A stretch of 64,000 nt of DNA from Welwitschia mirabilis (taxonomy: Eukaryota > Gnetophyta > Gnetopsida > Welwitschiales): positions 31,596,447 to 31,660,446 of the forward strand of contig JBOZIK010000001.1 in assembly GCA_051453625.1 (NCBI GenBank), in the 5' to 3' direction. The notes under the pieces are model-generated. The model had not been told where the DNA came from. It saw nothing but the letters and a program-made list of their open reading frames with translations, and made no database searches. Of the stretch, positions 31,822 to 43,080 are shown in pieces (position 1 is the first letter of the stretch; every line of letters begins with the position of its first letter). Made by a program: the position numbers and the translations under genes.

Positions 31822-33050
31822 GGAAATTTATAGGATTTTGATGGGGTATTTTGAGTGCTTTTGTAGGACATTTATACATGTTTAGGTGAAATTATAATGA
31901 TTATAGAGAATCAAATAATCCTTAAAACATGAAATTTTTAGCATATTTGAGGCATATTAGACTTATTCTAATGCTTCATGTCTTGATGAAAAGATTAATA
32001 ATATAGAATATTGATTTCTCTTAAGCTAAAAAGATAAGGAGACCTATCATCTCCTCTGTTATCTCCATGATAGTTAGGACAACACTACTACAAATATGGA
32101 CTAAGCTAAAAATTTTATTATAGGCTTAAAGCAAGTGGATCACCTCATCTTATAGAGTATCATCCCTAGTGTCCTCCCTATGATAGTCAGGATGACAACT
32201 ATTTTGCATGGACAGAAAGAATTATCTTTGTAATGGATCATGCAACCCATGTCAATTGCTAGGGTTTCTTCTTTGACTTTTAGGGTTTTGATTTTAGAAC
32301 TTTAATGTAAAACTATAAATACCCCCTTTTTTCTTTACTTTCATTTCCATAATTTGTACATGATATTCTTGTGATGGAAGATTGAAGGACAAGAGGCTCA
32401 TCCATTAGCTACAGAGAGAATATTTCCTTGGTGTTGGGCTGCGTATTCGTCATTGAGTTGTTGCTACTTTGTTATAAGCGGATGTTTAATTGATGATTAA
32501 TTTAAGAACTATTTTCATTAATATTATGTGAATCTCCCTTATGGTTTAAGTTGATTATAATTTGGTATAGCTTCATAGTTTTTCTAGATCATAAGGACAA
32601 CCTTTGTTAAGTTGACATTATTCGTTTAGATCCTACATTGCATTTCATTTTATTCCATTTTCATATGCATTTATTCATATTTTGTTTAATATATCTTATA
32701 GCTTATGTTGATTATAGATAAGTAAAAACTCTTGCTAATTAATCTAAGTTATAAGGATTAATCTTGATAATAAGAAGATTGGTAGTAAAATAGATTCATC
32801 ATTCATCCATTTTCATTTCATCTTCATTCATCTTGCATTATATTTTCATTATTTTTTACTTTAATTTACTAAAGGAAAAAGATTAAAAAAACTTTCTGAG
32901 ATCAATTCTATAACTTCTAGCCTAGTGCCTTTGATGGATTACAACATTTAGATTGACTTCTGTCTATACAAGTGTGTGTTTTCCTCCAAGTATTGTGATT
33001 TACAAGTTCTCCCTAAGGACTTAAAGATTATATGAATCCACACAATAATA
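31822..33050 (+). repeat. 5' LTR of element 4 (subfamily 2)
   Basis: It aligns with 29354-30599, including GATGGGGTATTTTGAG near the start and the CCTTTGATGGA...TTACAACATTTGGAT-like words near the end. The first dozen or so bases are unclear. A TATA box CTATAAATAC lies at 32313-32322. Two well preserved dyad motifs lie near 32046-32085 and 32158-32195. Confidence 0.75.
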
Positions 33051-33052
33051 TT

Positions 33053-33076
33053 TTTATACCATTTTTGGGGAAGGAC
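33053..33076 (+). other. Primer-binding site of element 4
   Basis: TTTATACCATTTTTGGGGAA follows the LTR end by two bases and fits the decayed Athila-type site. The GGGGAAG part is better kept than in elements 1 and 3. Confidence 0.6.
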
Positions 33077-33815
33077 ATAAGAAGCTTGAAAATTATTACT
33101 ATTTAGATAAGTGCCTTAGATTTTAGTTTAGGTTATTTATTTGAAATAGTGCTATATTTTCATTCTAAGTTTAGTAGGTTTTTTTTTTGGTAATTTTTGT
33201 TTTCTGTAGCTTTAAAAAAAGTATTGTCATCCCCTCAATCATTCACATGATACTTAGAATGATAGTTATATATTTTTAAATTTATTTTCTTTTTTTGTAA
33301 AATTTTCTTTCTTTTGATAGCTATAATAAAATAATGTTGTCTTTTGTATTGTCTCCATGAAAAGATGGACAACAGTCTATTTTTCATATTATGGCAATTT
33401 TTCTCTGTTTTCATCAATTCTTTGTGATTGTGATCATTGTTCCTCCCATCATTCCCATGATAAGGTAAGTAACTATTATTTATTTTTTTTCTATTTTTGT
33501 TTTCTATCTAAAGTATGTGGGGGCATTGTAAATTATAGTAAAAAATAAAATATCAAAAAGAGTAAAACTTAATTAAGGAAAATATTAGAGAAGGATTATT
33601 TGACTTTGAGAAAAATCTAGGTACACACATCCTAAGTATGCAAATTCTAAGAATTGAAGAAGAATATTTTTCTACTTTTATTATTTCAGAGTTAAATTTC
33701 TAAAATAAAATTATAAAAATAATAGTACAAAAGGAGATAATATCATTTCTTTTTCATCTATATCGAAATCATCATAATAATAAAAAATAAGTTGTTTCAT
33801 CTAGTATACCAATCA
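33077..33815 (+). other. T-rich leader of element 4
   Basis: Untranslated leader with three dyad motifs near 33228-33268, 33340-33375 and 33440-33470. No gene. Confidence 0.6.
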
Positions 33816-36400
33816 TGGTAGGAACTTCAACTTCAAATGAAAATTCTATGCTTCTAAATTTAATTTCTAATAAAAAAATGAAATCTAAAATTCTTATAAT
33901 TTACCTACTAGTGATAATATAGGATTAAGAAACCTGAGTGTCTATCCAACATTTTTAATGAAACTAAAGAGGAACCTTTTCAAAATCCAGATGAATTTAA
34001 ACAACTTGTACTTATCTTAGTAAATGAAAAGAAATGCAGTAGTGATCATACTTACATGATTATTGTTTCTATCATACTTAGAGAAAAGGCAAAACTTTGC
34101 TTTAAAACCATTTCCCATAAGAGTCTTAAATCATAGAGTTAAGTGCAAGAATTTTTTATTAAAAGATTTTTGAGTGAGAGTACCATGTGAAAAAGAAGAA
34201 AGGAATTTATTAACTTTTAATAACAACCTTATGAGAATTATTCTATAACTTATGAGCATTTCATCATAGCTACCCATTCCAACCTTGTTGATGAATTATG
34301 AAAAGAAGAATTGATAGATTATTTCTATAGTGGATTGACTATTCAAACTAAATAACTTGTAGATTTTTCTTGTATTGGCAACTTTATGAACTTGATTTTA
34401 GATGATGCATGAAATGCATTAGCAAATTTAGTAGAGAAAAGTTAAACTTAGCCAAAACGCACTTCTAAGGAAAATTGAATTGTAGGCCAAATAATAAAAG
34501 AGTTAAAAGAAATAAAACGTGATAAAGAAGAAGAGAAAGATCATTCAACCAACACGATTAAATATTTCACTACCACTTTGGAGAAGTACACTTAAATGAT
34601 AGCTGATGAAAAGATAGTAAAAGAGGAAAACACAACTTCAACATGTGATATATGTGAAGACAACTCTCNNNNNNNNNNNNNNNNNNNNNNNNNNNNNNNN
34701 NNNNNNNNNNNNNNNNNNNNNNNNNNNNNNNNNNNNNNNNNNNNNNNNNNNNNNNNNNNNNNNNNNNNNNNNNNNNNNNNNNNNNNNNNNNNNNNNNNNN
34801 NNNNNNNNNNNNNNNNNNNNNNNNNNNNNNNNNNNNNNNNNNNNNNNNNNNNNNNNNNNNNNNNNNNNNNNNNNNNNNNNNNNNNNNNNNNNNNNNNNNN
34901 NNNNNNNNNNNNNNNNNNNNNNNNNNNNNNNNNNNNNNNNNNNNNNNNNNNNNNNNNNNNNNNNNNNNNNNNNNNNNNNNNNNNNNNNNNNNNNNNNNNN
35001 NNNNNNNNNNNNNNNNNNNNNNNNNNNNNNNNNNNNNNNNNNNNNNNNNNNNNNNNNNNNNNNNNNNNNNNNNNNNNNNNNNNNNNNNNNNNNNNNNNNN
35101 NNNNNNNNNNNNNNNNNNNNNNNNNNNNNNNNNNNNNNNNNNNNNNNNNNNNNNNNNNNNNNNNNNNNNNNNNNNNNNNNNNNNNNNNNNNNNNNNNNNN
35201 NNNNNNNNNNNNNNNNNNNNNNNNNNNNNNNNNNNNNNNNNNNNNNNNNNNNNNNNNNNNNNNNNNNNNNNNNNNNNNNNNNNNNNNNNNNNNNNNNNNN
35301 NNNNNNNNNNNNNNNNNNNNNNNNNNNNNNNNNNNNNNNNNNNNNNNNNNNNNNNNNNNNNNNNNNNNNNNNNNNNNNNNNNNNNNNNNNNNNNNNNNNN
35401 NNNNNNNNNNNNNNNNNNNNNNNNNNNNNNNNNNNNNNNNNNNNNNNNNNNNNNNNNNNNNNNNNNNNNNNNNNNNNNNNNNNNNNNNNNNNNNNNNNNN
35501 NNNNNNNNNNNNNNNNNNNNNNNNNNNNNNNNNNNNNNNNNNNNNNNNNNNNNNNNNNNNNNNNATGTGATATTTGTGAAGATAACTCTTATCAAACTAA
35601 AGAACACCTTTTATTTCCAACTAGTAAAGAGAGGATGTTTAAGGAAGTATGTACATTTAATCAAAGAACACCTAACTTTAAAATTTAATTACAATTTCAA
35701 CAAAGATTGGATGAATAATAATATTGGAAACATTTTCAAAAAAGATTTAGGAATTCAAACTTTTAACCAAATAAACCCAATCTTCAACCAAATCAAAATG
35801 ATTCACTTAGAGATTCAATAGAAGAATTGAAAAAGATGCAATAAATGACTAATAATAATATTTGAAACTTAGTAAATATGCTTTAACAAATAATGTTATT
35901 TAATCAAATATCATAAGAGTCTCTTACATCTTAACCTTTACCCACCCCAAATGAAATCAAGAGAGATTTGAAGGTAGCAACAAGAAGTGAAAATGATACA
36001 ACACCTCTTACCCATGAGATTTCAACTTCCAAAAACAATGAAAAAAGTAATGAAGAAGATGATGTAGAAATTTTAGATACATATATCTTCCCTTTAACAT
36101 TAAATGCTAAGCCCACTACTAAATATTCTTTATAAGAAAATAAAGAAAGAAACCATCTACTTCCTGGATTAATAGGTTAAAGATAAATCCTACTATGATA
36201 AGTACTTGAAGGCCTTGATGAAAGAGGTAAATATTAGCTTACATTTTTGGAAACTCTTACAAGAAAATTCTAAATATTCTAGGTTGTGAAAAGACCTAGT
36301 TAGAAGGAAACGAAAACATACCATTTCTATTAAGGTCTTATTTGCTCAATCTATTTTCGACTTAGTCATGAAAAAGTTCCCTAAATTCAAGGACCTAAGA
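33816..36400 (+). pseudogene. Decayed gag of element 4
   Basis: The start MVGTSTSNENSMLLNLISNK at 33816 aligns with the MVKTS start of element 2 and the LISNKK/ELIANKK word. Later pieces match the other gags, e.g. an acidic stretch with EDDVEILDTYIFP near 36055-36095 and the word VRRKRK/VLFAQ near 36300-36350. The 896-N gap at 34669-35564 is flanked by a 25-bp repeat (34643-34667 and 35565-35589) and has no counterpart in the continuous gag of elements 1 and 2, so the run probably overstates missing sequence. It is broken by many stops. Confidence 0.65.
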
Positions 36401-36429
36401 TAGCAATAGTGAGTGTTACCTTGGAAGGA

Positions 36430-36860
36430 AATAAAATAATTCAAAAAGCTTTATTAACATAGAAGCTAATGTAAACATCATGCCTCTTTACATATATAAA
36501 AGATTTCAGTTAGAAATTAAAGTGGAACCTACATGAATCATGTTGTAATTGATTAATACTTTAATTAAGAAACCCTTAGGGATTATCAAGGACTTAGTTA
36601 TCCAAATAGAAAAAGCTTTCTACCTCATAGATATGGCTATCATTAAGGTATAACATAATGGAGGTTATTCAGTACTCTTAGAAAGAGCCTTTTATGAAAC
36701 TACTCATGATATCATTGACACATGAACCGAAATGATGGAATGTCATATAGGTAATAAGAAGCTTACCATTAAAGTTTTTAATTCTGCTAAAAAAGAAATA
36801 AGAGACGAGTATAACTTAAAAATAAATATTAAATCAACCTTATTTTTATAGCATCATCCA
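36430..36860 (+). pseudogene. Decayed retropepsin of element 4
   Basis: The reading is FINIEANVNIMPLYIYKRF, then LGIIKDLVIQIEKAFYLIDM, GGYSVLLERAFYETTHDIID and IGNKKLTIKVFNSAKKE. The catalytic D-x-G is N-x-E: both changes are G-to-A transitions on the coding strand. Three stops fall in an otherwise continuous frame. The copy is inactive. Confidence 0.8.
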
Positions 36861-37212
36861 ATTAAGGAGATATTGATAATGCTATACAAACTAACTTTAT
36901 ATGATGACCCAAATGAAATATACTATCTTAAGCATAAGGATGAGGAATTTTTTAACTATGAGGAACTCCAACATGTTTACTCAATGGAAAAAATTTTTTT
37001 AATGGTGTTATCCCTTGATGTCATCCTGACAACATCTTGAGATGACATTCATTAATGGAAATTCAGTATCCAAACTTAAAAATTCCAACTTAAAATTGAA
37101 GGAGCTGTCCAAAGGCATAAAATATATTTTTCTATCCAAAAATCCAAATAAACCTTTGAAAATAAATAACCTTATTACTCCTCAATAGGAATTCAAATTG
37201 ATATAACTTTTG

Positions 37213-37810
37213 AATTCTAAGGAAGATGCTTTTTCTTGGGCCCATAAAGGCTTAGCTACCATTCCTCTCTCCATAGTTTAACACAAAATCTACCTTGAGG
37301 ATAATACTAAACTAATTAGAAAATCCCAATGAAGGCTTGACCTAGCCCTTAAGTAAGTACTCAAAGATGAAATTATTAAACTTATGAATGCTAGGATCAT
37401 CTATCGATATATCCGATAGTGAATGGGTTAGCCCTTTGATAGTAGTTCCAAAAAGGTGTGGGAAATGAAGAATATGCATTGATTAAAAAAACTTAATGAG
37501 GTATCTAACAAGGATCATTAACCTTTACCCTTTCTTGATTAAGTGCTTGATAGAATTCAAGGATATGCTTACTATTGTTTTCTCAATGGGTATAGTAGCT
37601 ACAATCAAGTTTGCATAGTAAGTGAAGAGTAAGCAAAAACAACTTTTACCTTTCCCTTTGGAACTTTTACCTTTAGAATAATTCTTTATAAACTTTGTAA
37701 TGCCCCTAGGACATTTTAATGAGCAATAATGAGGATACTTTTTGACATGATAGAGGATTCTATTAAAATCTTTATGGATAACGTCTCCATCTCTGGTTCC
37801 CTTAAATGAT
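37213..37810 (+). pseudogene. Truncated reverse transcriptase of element 4
   Basis: It begins EDAFSWAHKGLATIPLSIV, the usual run-in to Ty3/gypsy RT (F-x-W-x-H-x-D-M). It continues KDEIIKLMNARII and, in other frames, PFLI/MGIVATIK for the HFPLPFID and FLDGYSGYNQ regions. The catalytic box survives as FMDNVSISG near 37770-37797 (YMDDxxxxG, second Asp to Asn). Homology ends about 37810. Confidence 0.75.
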
Positions 37811-39429
37811 AAAATTAAGAAAGGAAGGGAAAAAATGGAAATGAAAGAGAGATAAAGAAGAAAGTTCAGAAAGTAAAAAAAAATGAATTAAAAGAAATTA
37901 GAAGGATTTTGAATTTAGTAAAAAGCTCACCAATGAATTGAGAAACCAGAGGATTCTAAAACAAAACCACAATAAAAAATTATACATACCTAGAGAAAGA
38001 TAGACAATAATACCAGTGAGGGTAGGTGGTAGTACCAGTAAGGTCTAGATATATAGGTTAAGTGAACACGAGGTTGATTGCAATAGCATGAGGATCATAG
38101 AAAATGTAAGTACTCAATGTAAATGGCTCAAGAAGCATAGGTTTTATATAAATTACATGAAATTTGGACAATTGGATAACTAAGGTTTATCAATGGTTTA
38201 AATCAAATTTTACCTTATATTTAGAAATGGAAAGAGGAGTAAAATTATAAAAACACATACTTATTTCTTAGTGGACTTTTTCATAGAAGGAAAAACAAAT
38301 GAATTTGGCTTGATATAGATGATGAAAGTAAACGTTATGATAGTGATGTAAAATGGATGAATGAAATGATAAAACCTACTATGCATCTTATGAAAAAATG
38401 AAACATGATGAAGACAAGCTAATGATCTTATTTATTTGCATAATTTTGGGTGGACCATTTATCAAATAAAATAAAAGTATTAATTAGTAAATCCTTGTAA
38501 TTCACAAGTATTCAAAGAATCTTAAGTTTAATTTGTTTAAATAATCAAACAAAATATCTCTCTAATTTTAGCTTAATTTCATTCCATTATCCTTCCTCTT
38601 TTATAAGCATCCAAGTTTTAAGCATTTGATCATATTGAGCATTTAGTATTATGATACTTCCTAATAATAGATTTAACATATTATACTAGAACATTCTAGT
38701 GCTATCTTATCAGTAGGTGTCTGATGTACTTAACTAAACCCAATAGAAATGATCATAAAAAAATGTATTAATAGAGTTTTTTTTTTTTAAATATTTGGTT
38801 TGCTCTTATTATATATTTCTGTGTATGTATGTATGTGTGTATGAAATTTTCATAGCTCATGAAAGGGGTCATTATCTCATTAGATTAATAGATAAATGAT
38901 CTCATAATGATGAGTTGTTTAAAATAAAGAAATAATATAAAAGAGGAGATCCACCTTTTCATTGATTCAAAATTAGAGATCTCTAATGCATATAATTCTT
39001 AATAAAAGAACTCAAAAATCCAAAGAACTAGCTAATAAAAAAGTAAAAACCTAAAGAATCTTAAATAAACTTTGAAAATCTAAAGGATACCTCTAATCAT
39101 GGATTAAAAAAAAAGACCATTTACCAAGATCATTGAGTTTCATGAACTCATACAGTGATGGAAGGGACAAATAAAATGTAGGTAATAAAGGGTTATGTGG
39201 AGGTTATTTGAATACATGAAAATGACTAGTTTAATTTAAACTTCTCGAGGCTATAGTAGATAACTCCAATTTAAGATCATTTAATAAATTGAGTTAGGTT
39301 TACAAGAAGGATGATCAACTATGGATGACAAGTAAAATTTGAAGGATTAGGGATTTTATATTTAAAATAATAAGATGGATGATCAAGTAACAAATTAGTC
39401 CTATAATTTTTTTCATGATAAGGCTTCAT
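37811..39429. other. Unassigned AT-rich stretch
   Basis: I see no gene in either strand. A short TGTA/TGTG microsatellite lies at about 38820-38845, and a T run at 38780-38790. Confidence 0.45.
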
Positions 39430-39797
39430 ACATAAGATAAAAAACTAAAAAATGGTATGCGAAGAATACTTACTAGAATTTAAATATTTCAGATCATCAG
39501 AGGATCATTATATTCTTTTCTTTACTTAATCAACAATTTTTGTAGAACATTTTTCCTAAAGACATTGATGAATAAGAAATCAATAAAAAAGTAGAGTAAT
39601 CATCAAAGATATATCTTAAATATTCAATAGATAAGTCCATATCAAAATATAAACCATTTTTAATATTAACATATGGATCATAATCAAAAAAGAGTAAAGA
39701 AAGAGAGGAAATGTTTTTCTCATATGAACAAGAATTAAGATTGTCATCAAAACTTTAATGAACTCTAATCCTTTTAAATCATGAGGTTGTTTCATGG
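39430..39797 (-). pseudogene. Continuation of element 5 protease reading beyond the solo LTR
   Basis: Downstream of the solo LTR in - orientation the frame reads KQPHDLKGLEFIKVLMTILI and later SFDYDPYVNIKNGLYFDMDL. This fits the variable linker after an Athila protease, whose conserved NVF/NIF-x-x-M-K word falls right at the insertion point. No RT follows. Confidence 0.5.
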
Positions 39798-40868
39798 TGT
39801 TGTACTATGTATTTATAGAATAATTTGTATTCAAAAGGATTATATCATTCATAAATAAAATAGATGTATTTGAATAATACAACATACTAGTATAGTTGAA
39901 AGTGAAACCAGATGTTATATTCTTATTGAAAACAATGAGCTGAGACTAAGGATTTCTTTTCACAAAGGAAATGATAACTAGAATTAAATAATAATGTAGG
40001 AAATAAAAGATGTAATGCAAGTGCAAAATGCAAATAACTAAATGCAATGTAAAATAAAACTAAACTAATTTCTTTTAGCATTAACAAAAGCTGTTCTTAA
40101 TGATCTATGTCATCTAAGAAATTGTCACTAGATCAAGGGCAACATAAACCATAAGATCCATCTAACAAAATATAAAAACATGAAAACTAAGTTTATATTA
40201 AAGAGTAACAACATCTTGGTTACAAAACAACTAGGCCTCAATGAAGGATACATATCCCACCACCAAGGAAACTTCTCTATGTAACCCTCGAGAAGGATCT
40301 CCCACACTTCGATATCCTATCATGAGAATTTTTAGTACAATGAAGATAGATAAAAGAGTTGAAGAGGGACTTATTTATAGAGTTATAGACTGCAAAATGA
40401 CAAATAGAAGGCACTATAATATGCATTTTTTTACAGAGAAGAAATGAATGAAATAGAAAAGGGTTGATTATTAGAGTTAGTTACAATGTTAATATCATCC
40501 TAACTATCATCCAGATGACATATGGTATGATAGCTTTTACAGTAGATAACTCATCAGATGACTTAGCAGTGTGTCAGTAGTCTATATCAGCATTGAAATA
40601 TGTCATTGTCTTGCCTTTCATGAGGATAATAGAGGGGACAATAGTCTACTTTAATCATTTTATTGAGGAGAAGCGAGCATTTTTTAATCAAAAATCTTCT
40701 TCTATATCCATGAGTATCAAAATGTGCTATAAATGTCTTAAATATTGTTAAGAATTACGTATTTCCAAGATCTTCAATTAATTTTTTAGAATCCTCAGAA
40801 TTGCACCTAAACCTATGTAAATGTCCTACAAAATCCCCATCAAATAATCACAAATTGGTAGTGCAACA
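39798..40868 (-). repeat. Solo LTR (element 1/3 family), 1071 bp
   Basis: On the - strand it starts TGTTGCACTACCAATTTGTG and ends TAGTACAACA, so both ends are complete. The TATA box CTATAAATAAG lies at 40381-40371, and dyad motifs lie near 40494-40535 and 40605-40640. There is no primer site or polypurine tract at its borders. The flanks are CATGG (39793-39797) and CATTG (40869-40873), a 5-bp target duplication with one mismatch. It most likely arose by recombination between the LTRs of a full element. Confidence 0.8.
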
Positions 40869-41117
40869 CATTGTATTAAATATATTCAACTTAATAGTTA
40901 TGTTACTAAATGAAATATTCAGAAGACCATTTTTACAATTAATAAGAGCATTATAAGTATCAAGAAAAGGTCTTTTGAAGATGACTAACATGGTATGACT
41001 TCCATTTTTCTTCGAATATCCAAAACTAAAAAAATCCATAGGAAAGTAGCAATTTTCCACTTGAACAATCACATCCCTTATTATGCTAAAGGTTTGTTTT
41101 AAAATCTCGTTGACCAA
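40869..41117 (-). pseudogene. Athila-type retropepsin fragment of element 5
   Basis: The frame from 41117 reads MVNEILKQTFSIIRDVIVQV then FPMDFFSFGYSKKNGS, MLVIFKRPFLDTYNALINC and IKLNIFNTM. It matches the second half of Athila proteases (GIIEDVLVQV, FPxDFxVLD, ILGRPFLATxxAxIDV, KFNVF). The catalytic Asp region lies upstream and is not legible. The reading passes into the solo LTR at 40868. No stop occurs within the 80 or so protease codons, unusual for this window. Confidence 0.8.
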
Positions 41118-42059
41118 CTGTAATTTGAATTTAGTATTTTTAAATTCATTTAAATACTATAAAGTAAAATATTATTACTAGCTCCAAAATCTAATAAGGC
41201 TTATTAAAAGTTAGTATTTACAATTGTAATTGCTATGGTATGGAATCCTGGATCTTTGTATTTTAAGGGATTTAGCTTTGAATAATAGAACTAGTTTGTT
41301 AAGTAAGAAAGAGTTTACTTTTTACATTCATCCTTCTTTTGGTAGTGTATAGATCTTTAAATAATTTAGCATAGGAGGGTACTTATGTGATGAATTTTAA
41401 AAGAGGGATATTAATCTTTACTTCCTTGAAAATTTATGATAGTTCTTATTTATTCTTAGTCAACTAATCTTTTCTAAGATGTAAGTTGGAATAACTTCTT
41501 TTACCTTATATTTCTTTCCTAGCTCTTTTTCACTTCTTAACCAACTTTGTTCTATTTCTTTTTCTTGTGGTTATTTTTCTTCTACCTTTTTGTTGATTTT
41601 TTTCCCCACTTCTTAAATGGATAACATTGTTTTTCTTAATTTTTAAGTCCTCCATCAACTTATAACTATTAGGGTTAGGCTCATGTAGAGAATAAAGCCT
41701 ATCCTTTTTACATTGGATGAGTGATGTAAAGATATGTATAGTAGTTTGACTTAGTTGTTACTTTTTGTGCTCTACCTTTTATAATGTGAAAGATGTTTGT
41801 TAATTAAATTATTGTTATGATGTATTAATGTGATGTTGAATCTCTCCAAACTTATAAATTATAGCCTATAAAGATTTATAAGTTGAGAGGAAATTTAAAT
41901 TCTTAGGTTAACTAGTTGGGGATTAGCTAAAATTATCTTATTTTCATGAGAAGTTTGGGTAATTCATCTATCCAAGGTTGTAAGTGTTGAAGTAGGGATT
42001 TTTTATTCTTTGATTTTATCATTTTTATATTATGGTATTAACTTGTTCTTTCACTACAT
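41118..42059 (-). pseudogene. Gag-protease linker of element 5 with Athila signature
   Basis: Readable words are VIHLRSGEK near 41620 (the Athila (I/T)TLRSG motif) and, near 41440-41340, FKEVKINIPLLKFI, stop, VPSYAKLFKDLYTTKRRMN, which corresponds to the Athila block INIPLLDAIKQ(V/I)PxYAKFLKDLCT. A Lys/Arg-rich stretch lies between them. The match is strong enough to name the lineage. Confidence 0.8.
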
Positions 42060-42900
42060 CTTAAAAAATGATAATAAATAAAAAATCATAAGATTCAAAA
42101 GTATTCACAAGAAAAATATTACAATTAAGAGATAGAGTAATGGGTTTAGGTTTGGTACTAAGAATTTTAATCTTTGTAGAAAGGTCTTCCAACTTTTGAT
42201 TGACTTCATTATTATCAAGGATTTTGAAGATACTAGTAAAGCTAACAGTTTGTTGTGATCTTGTGATACATTTGTTTTTCTCCATTCATAGAACATTTAG
42301 ATATAGTTTTAAGAAGATCTTATGTTTCATTAGTTTCTAACTCTAGAAATCGTTCTCTACATATCATCCCCATAAATGGCTTATGGTTGGATGAAAGTCC
42401 TTTATAAAGAAAACTTATGATTCTTTCTTTCTCAAAACTATATTATTGACATTTAAGAAGTAGATCTTTAAATATTTCTAAAGTGTAAGAGAAGGTTTCA
42501 CTATCCCTTTTTTGGAAGTTCATGATCTCTTGTTTAATGACATTGATCTTGTAACTAGGAAAATATTTTCTTATGAAATCTTAACTAAGTTTAGTTCAAT
42601 TAATTATATAAATAGGTTTTAAGGTATAAAGCCAAGATTTTCCCTTGTCTTTAGGAAAGAAAAGAAACAAAGTCAATTTAAGTGGATTAGAGGTATCAGA
42701 TCCTTGAGGGATTATAATAAAGTCACACTTAAAATCCTTAAATGTAAGTAATTATCCTCAGACTTTAAATAATAAAAATATGAAAGAAGTTAAATAATTA
42801 CTAATTTAAAGTCACTTATCTTAGCATTAGAAAGTTAAACAATGTAAGAGGATGTGCCTAAATATTATAGTTCTTTCAAAGTTCATCTAGGTTGATTGAA
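42060..42900 (-). pseudogene. Athila-type gag (capsid region) of element 5
   Basis: The - strand reads KLTLFLFFPKDKGKSWLYTL, then KYFPSYKINVIKQEIMNFQK, RDSETFSYTLEIFKDLLLKC and FLYKGLSSNHKPFMGMICRE. This is the retrotransposon gag capsid pattern (FPFSLKDKAKxWL, KFFPxxKTxxLRxxIxxF, ESFxxxWERFKDLLxxCPHH, FFYxGL). Stops are few and lie at Trp or Gln positions. A charged open stretch of 74 codons follows at 42285-42061. It would form the particle shell. Confidence 0.8.
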
Positions 42901-43080
42901 GTTGAAGTTACTTTTAGATTTATGAGATTGAGAACTTAATGAATTATTTTGGCTTTTTAAGGTTTTTATATTTCAATATTGATAGGGACTTGATGCAATA
43001 TACTATCAAATGTTCATTTCCAATTCATAAAACATAAGAAACAATTATAAAATATTAGGTTTTTGGATGCACATGGAATG

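Larger units (their letters stand above)
31822..37810 (+). mobile_element. Element 4: Ty3/gypsy retrotransposon, 3' truncated within RT
   Basis: It consists of a 5' LTR (subfamily 2), primer site, leader, gag, protease and the first half of RT. Similarity to element 2 stops near 37810, just after the RT catalytic box, so RNase H, integrase and 3' LTR are missing. It carries an 896-N gap in gag. Confidence 0.75.
39430..43080 (-). mobile_element. Element 5: Athila-type gag-PR fragment, interrupted by a solo LTR
   Basis: On the - strand it runs gag (about 42900-42060), gag-PR linker with the Athila signature (about 41640-41330) and protease (41117-40869), and then continues beyond the solo LTR at 39797. 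Its gag and linker motifs differ from those of elements 1-4, so it is a separate, more canonical Athila lineage. Confidence 0.7.

Noticed and set aside
34570-35821. Long open frames of over 300 codons across 34570-35688
   Set aside because: They consist almost wholly of N and have no known residues.
39500-39960. A copia-type RT on the - strand (a word like FMNDIILL)
   Set aside because: The sequence aligns along its length with the LTR end of the element 1/3 family at 39798 and beyond. The RT-like word is a chance translation.
7043-40640. The repeated dyad motif as a CRISPR array
   Set aside because: Spacing is irregular, copies are imperfect and scattered over 37 kb, there are no cas genes, and the DNA is plant nuclear.
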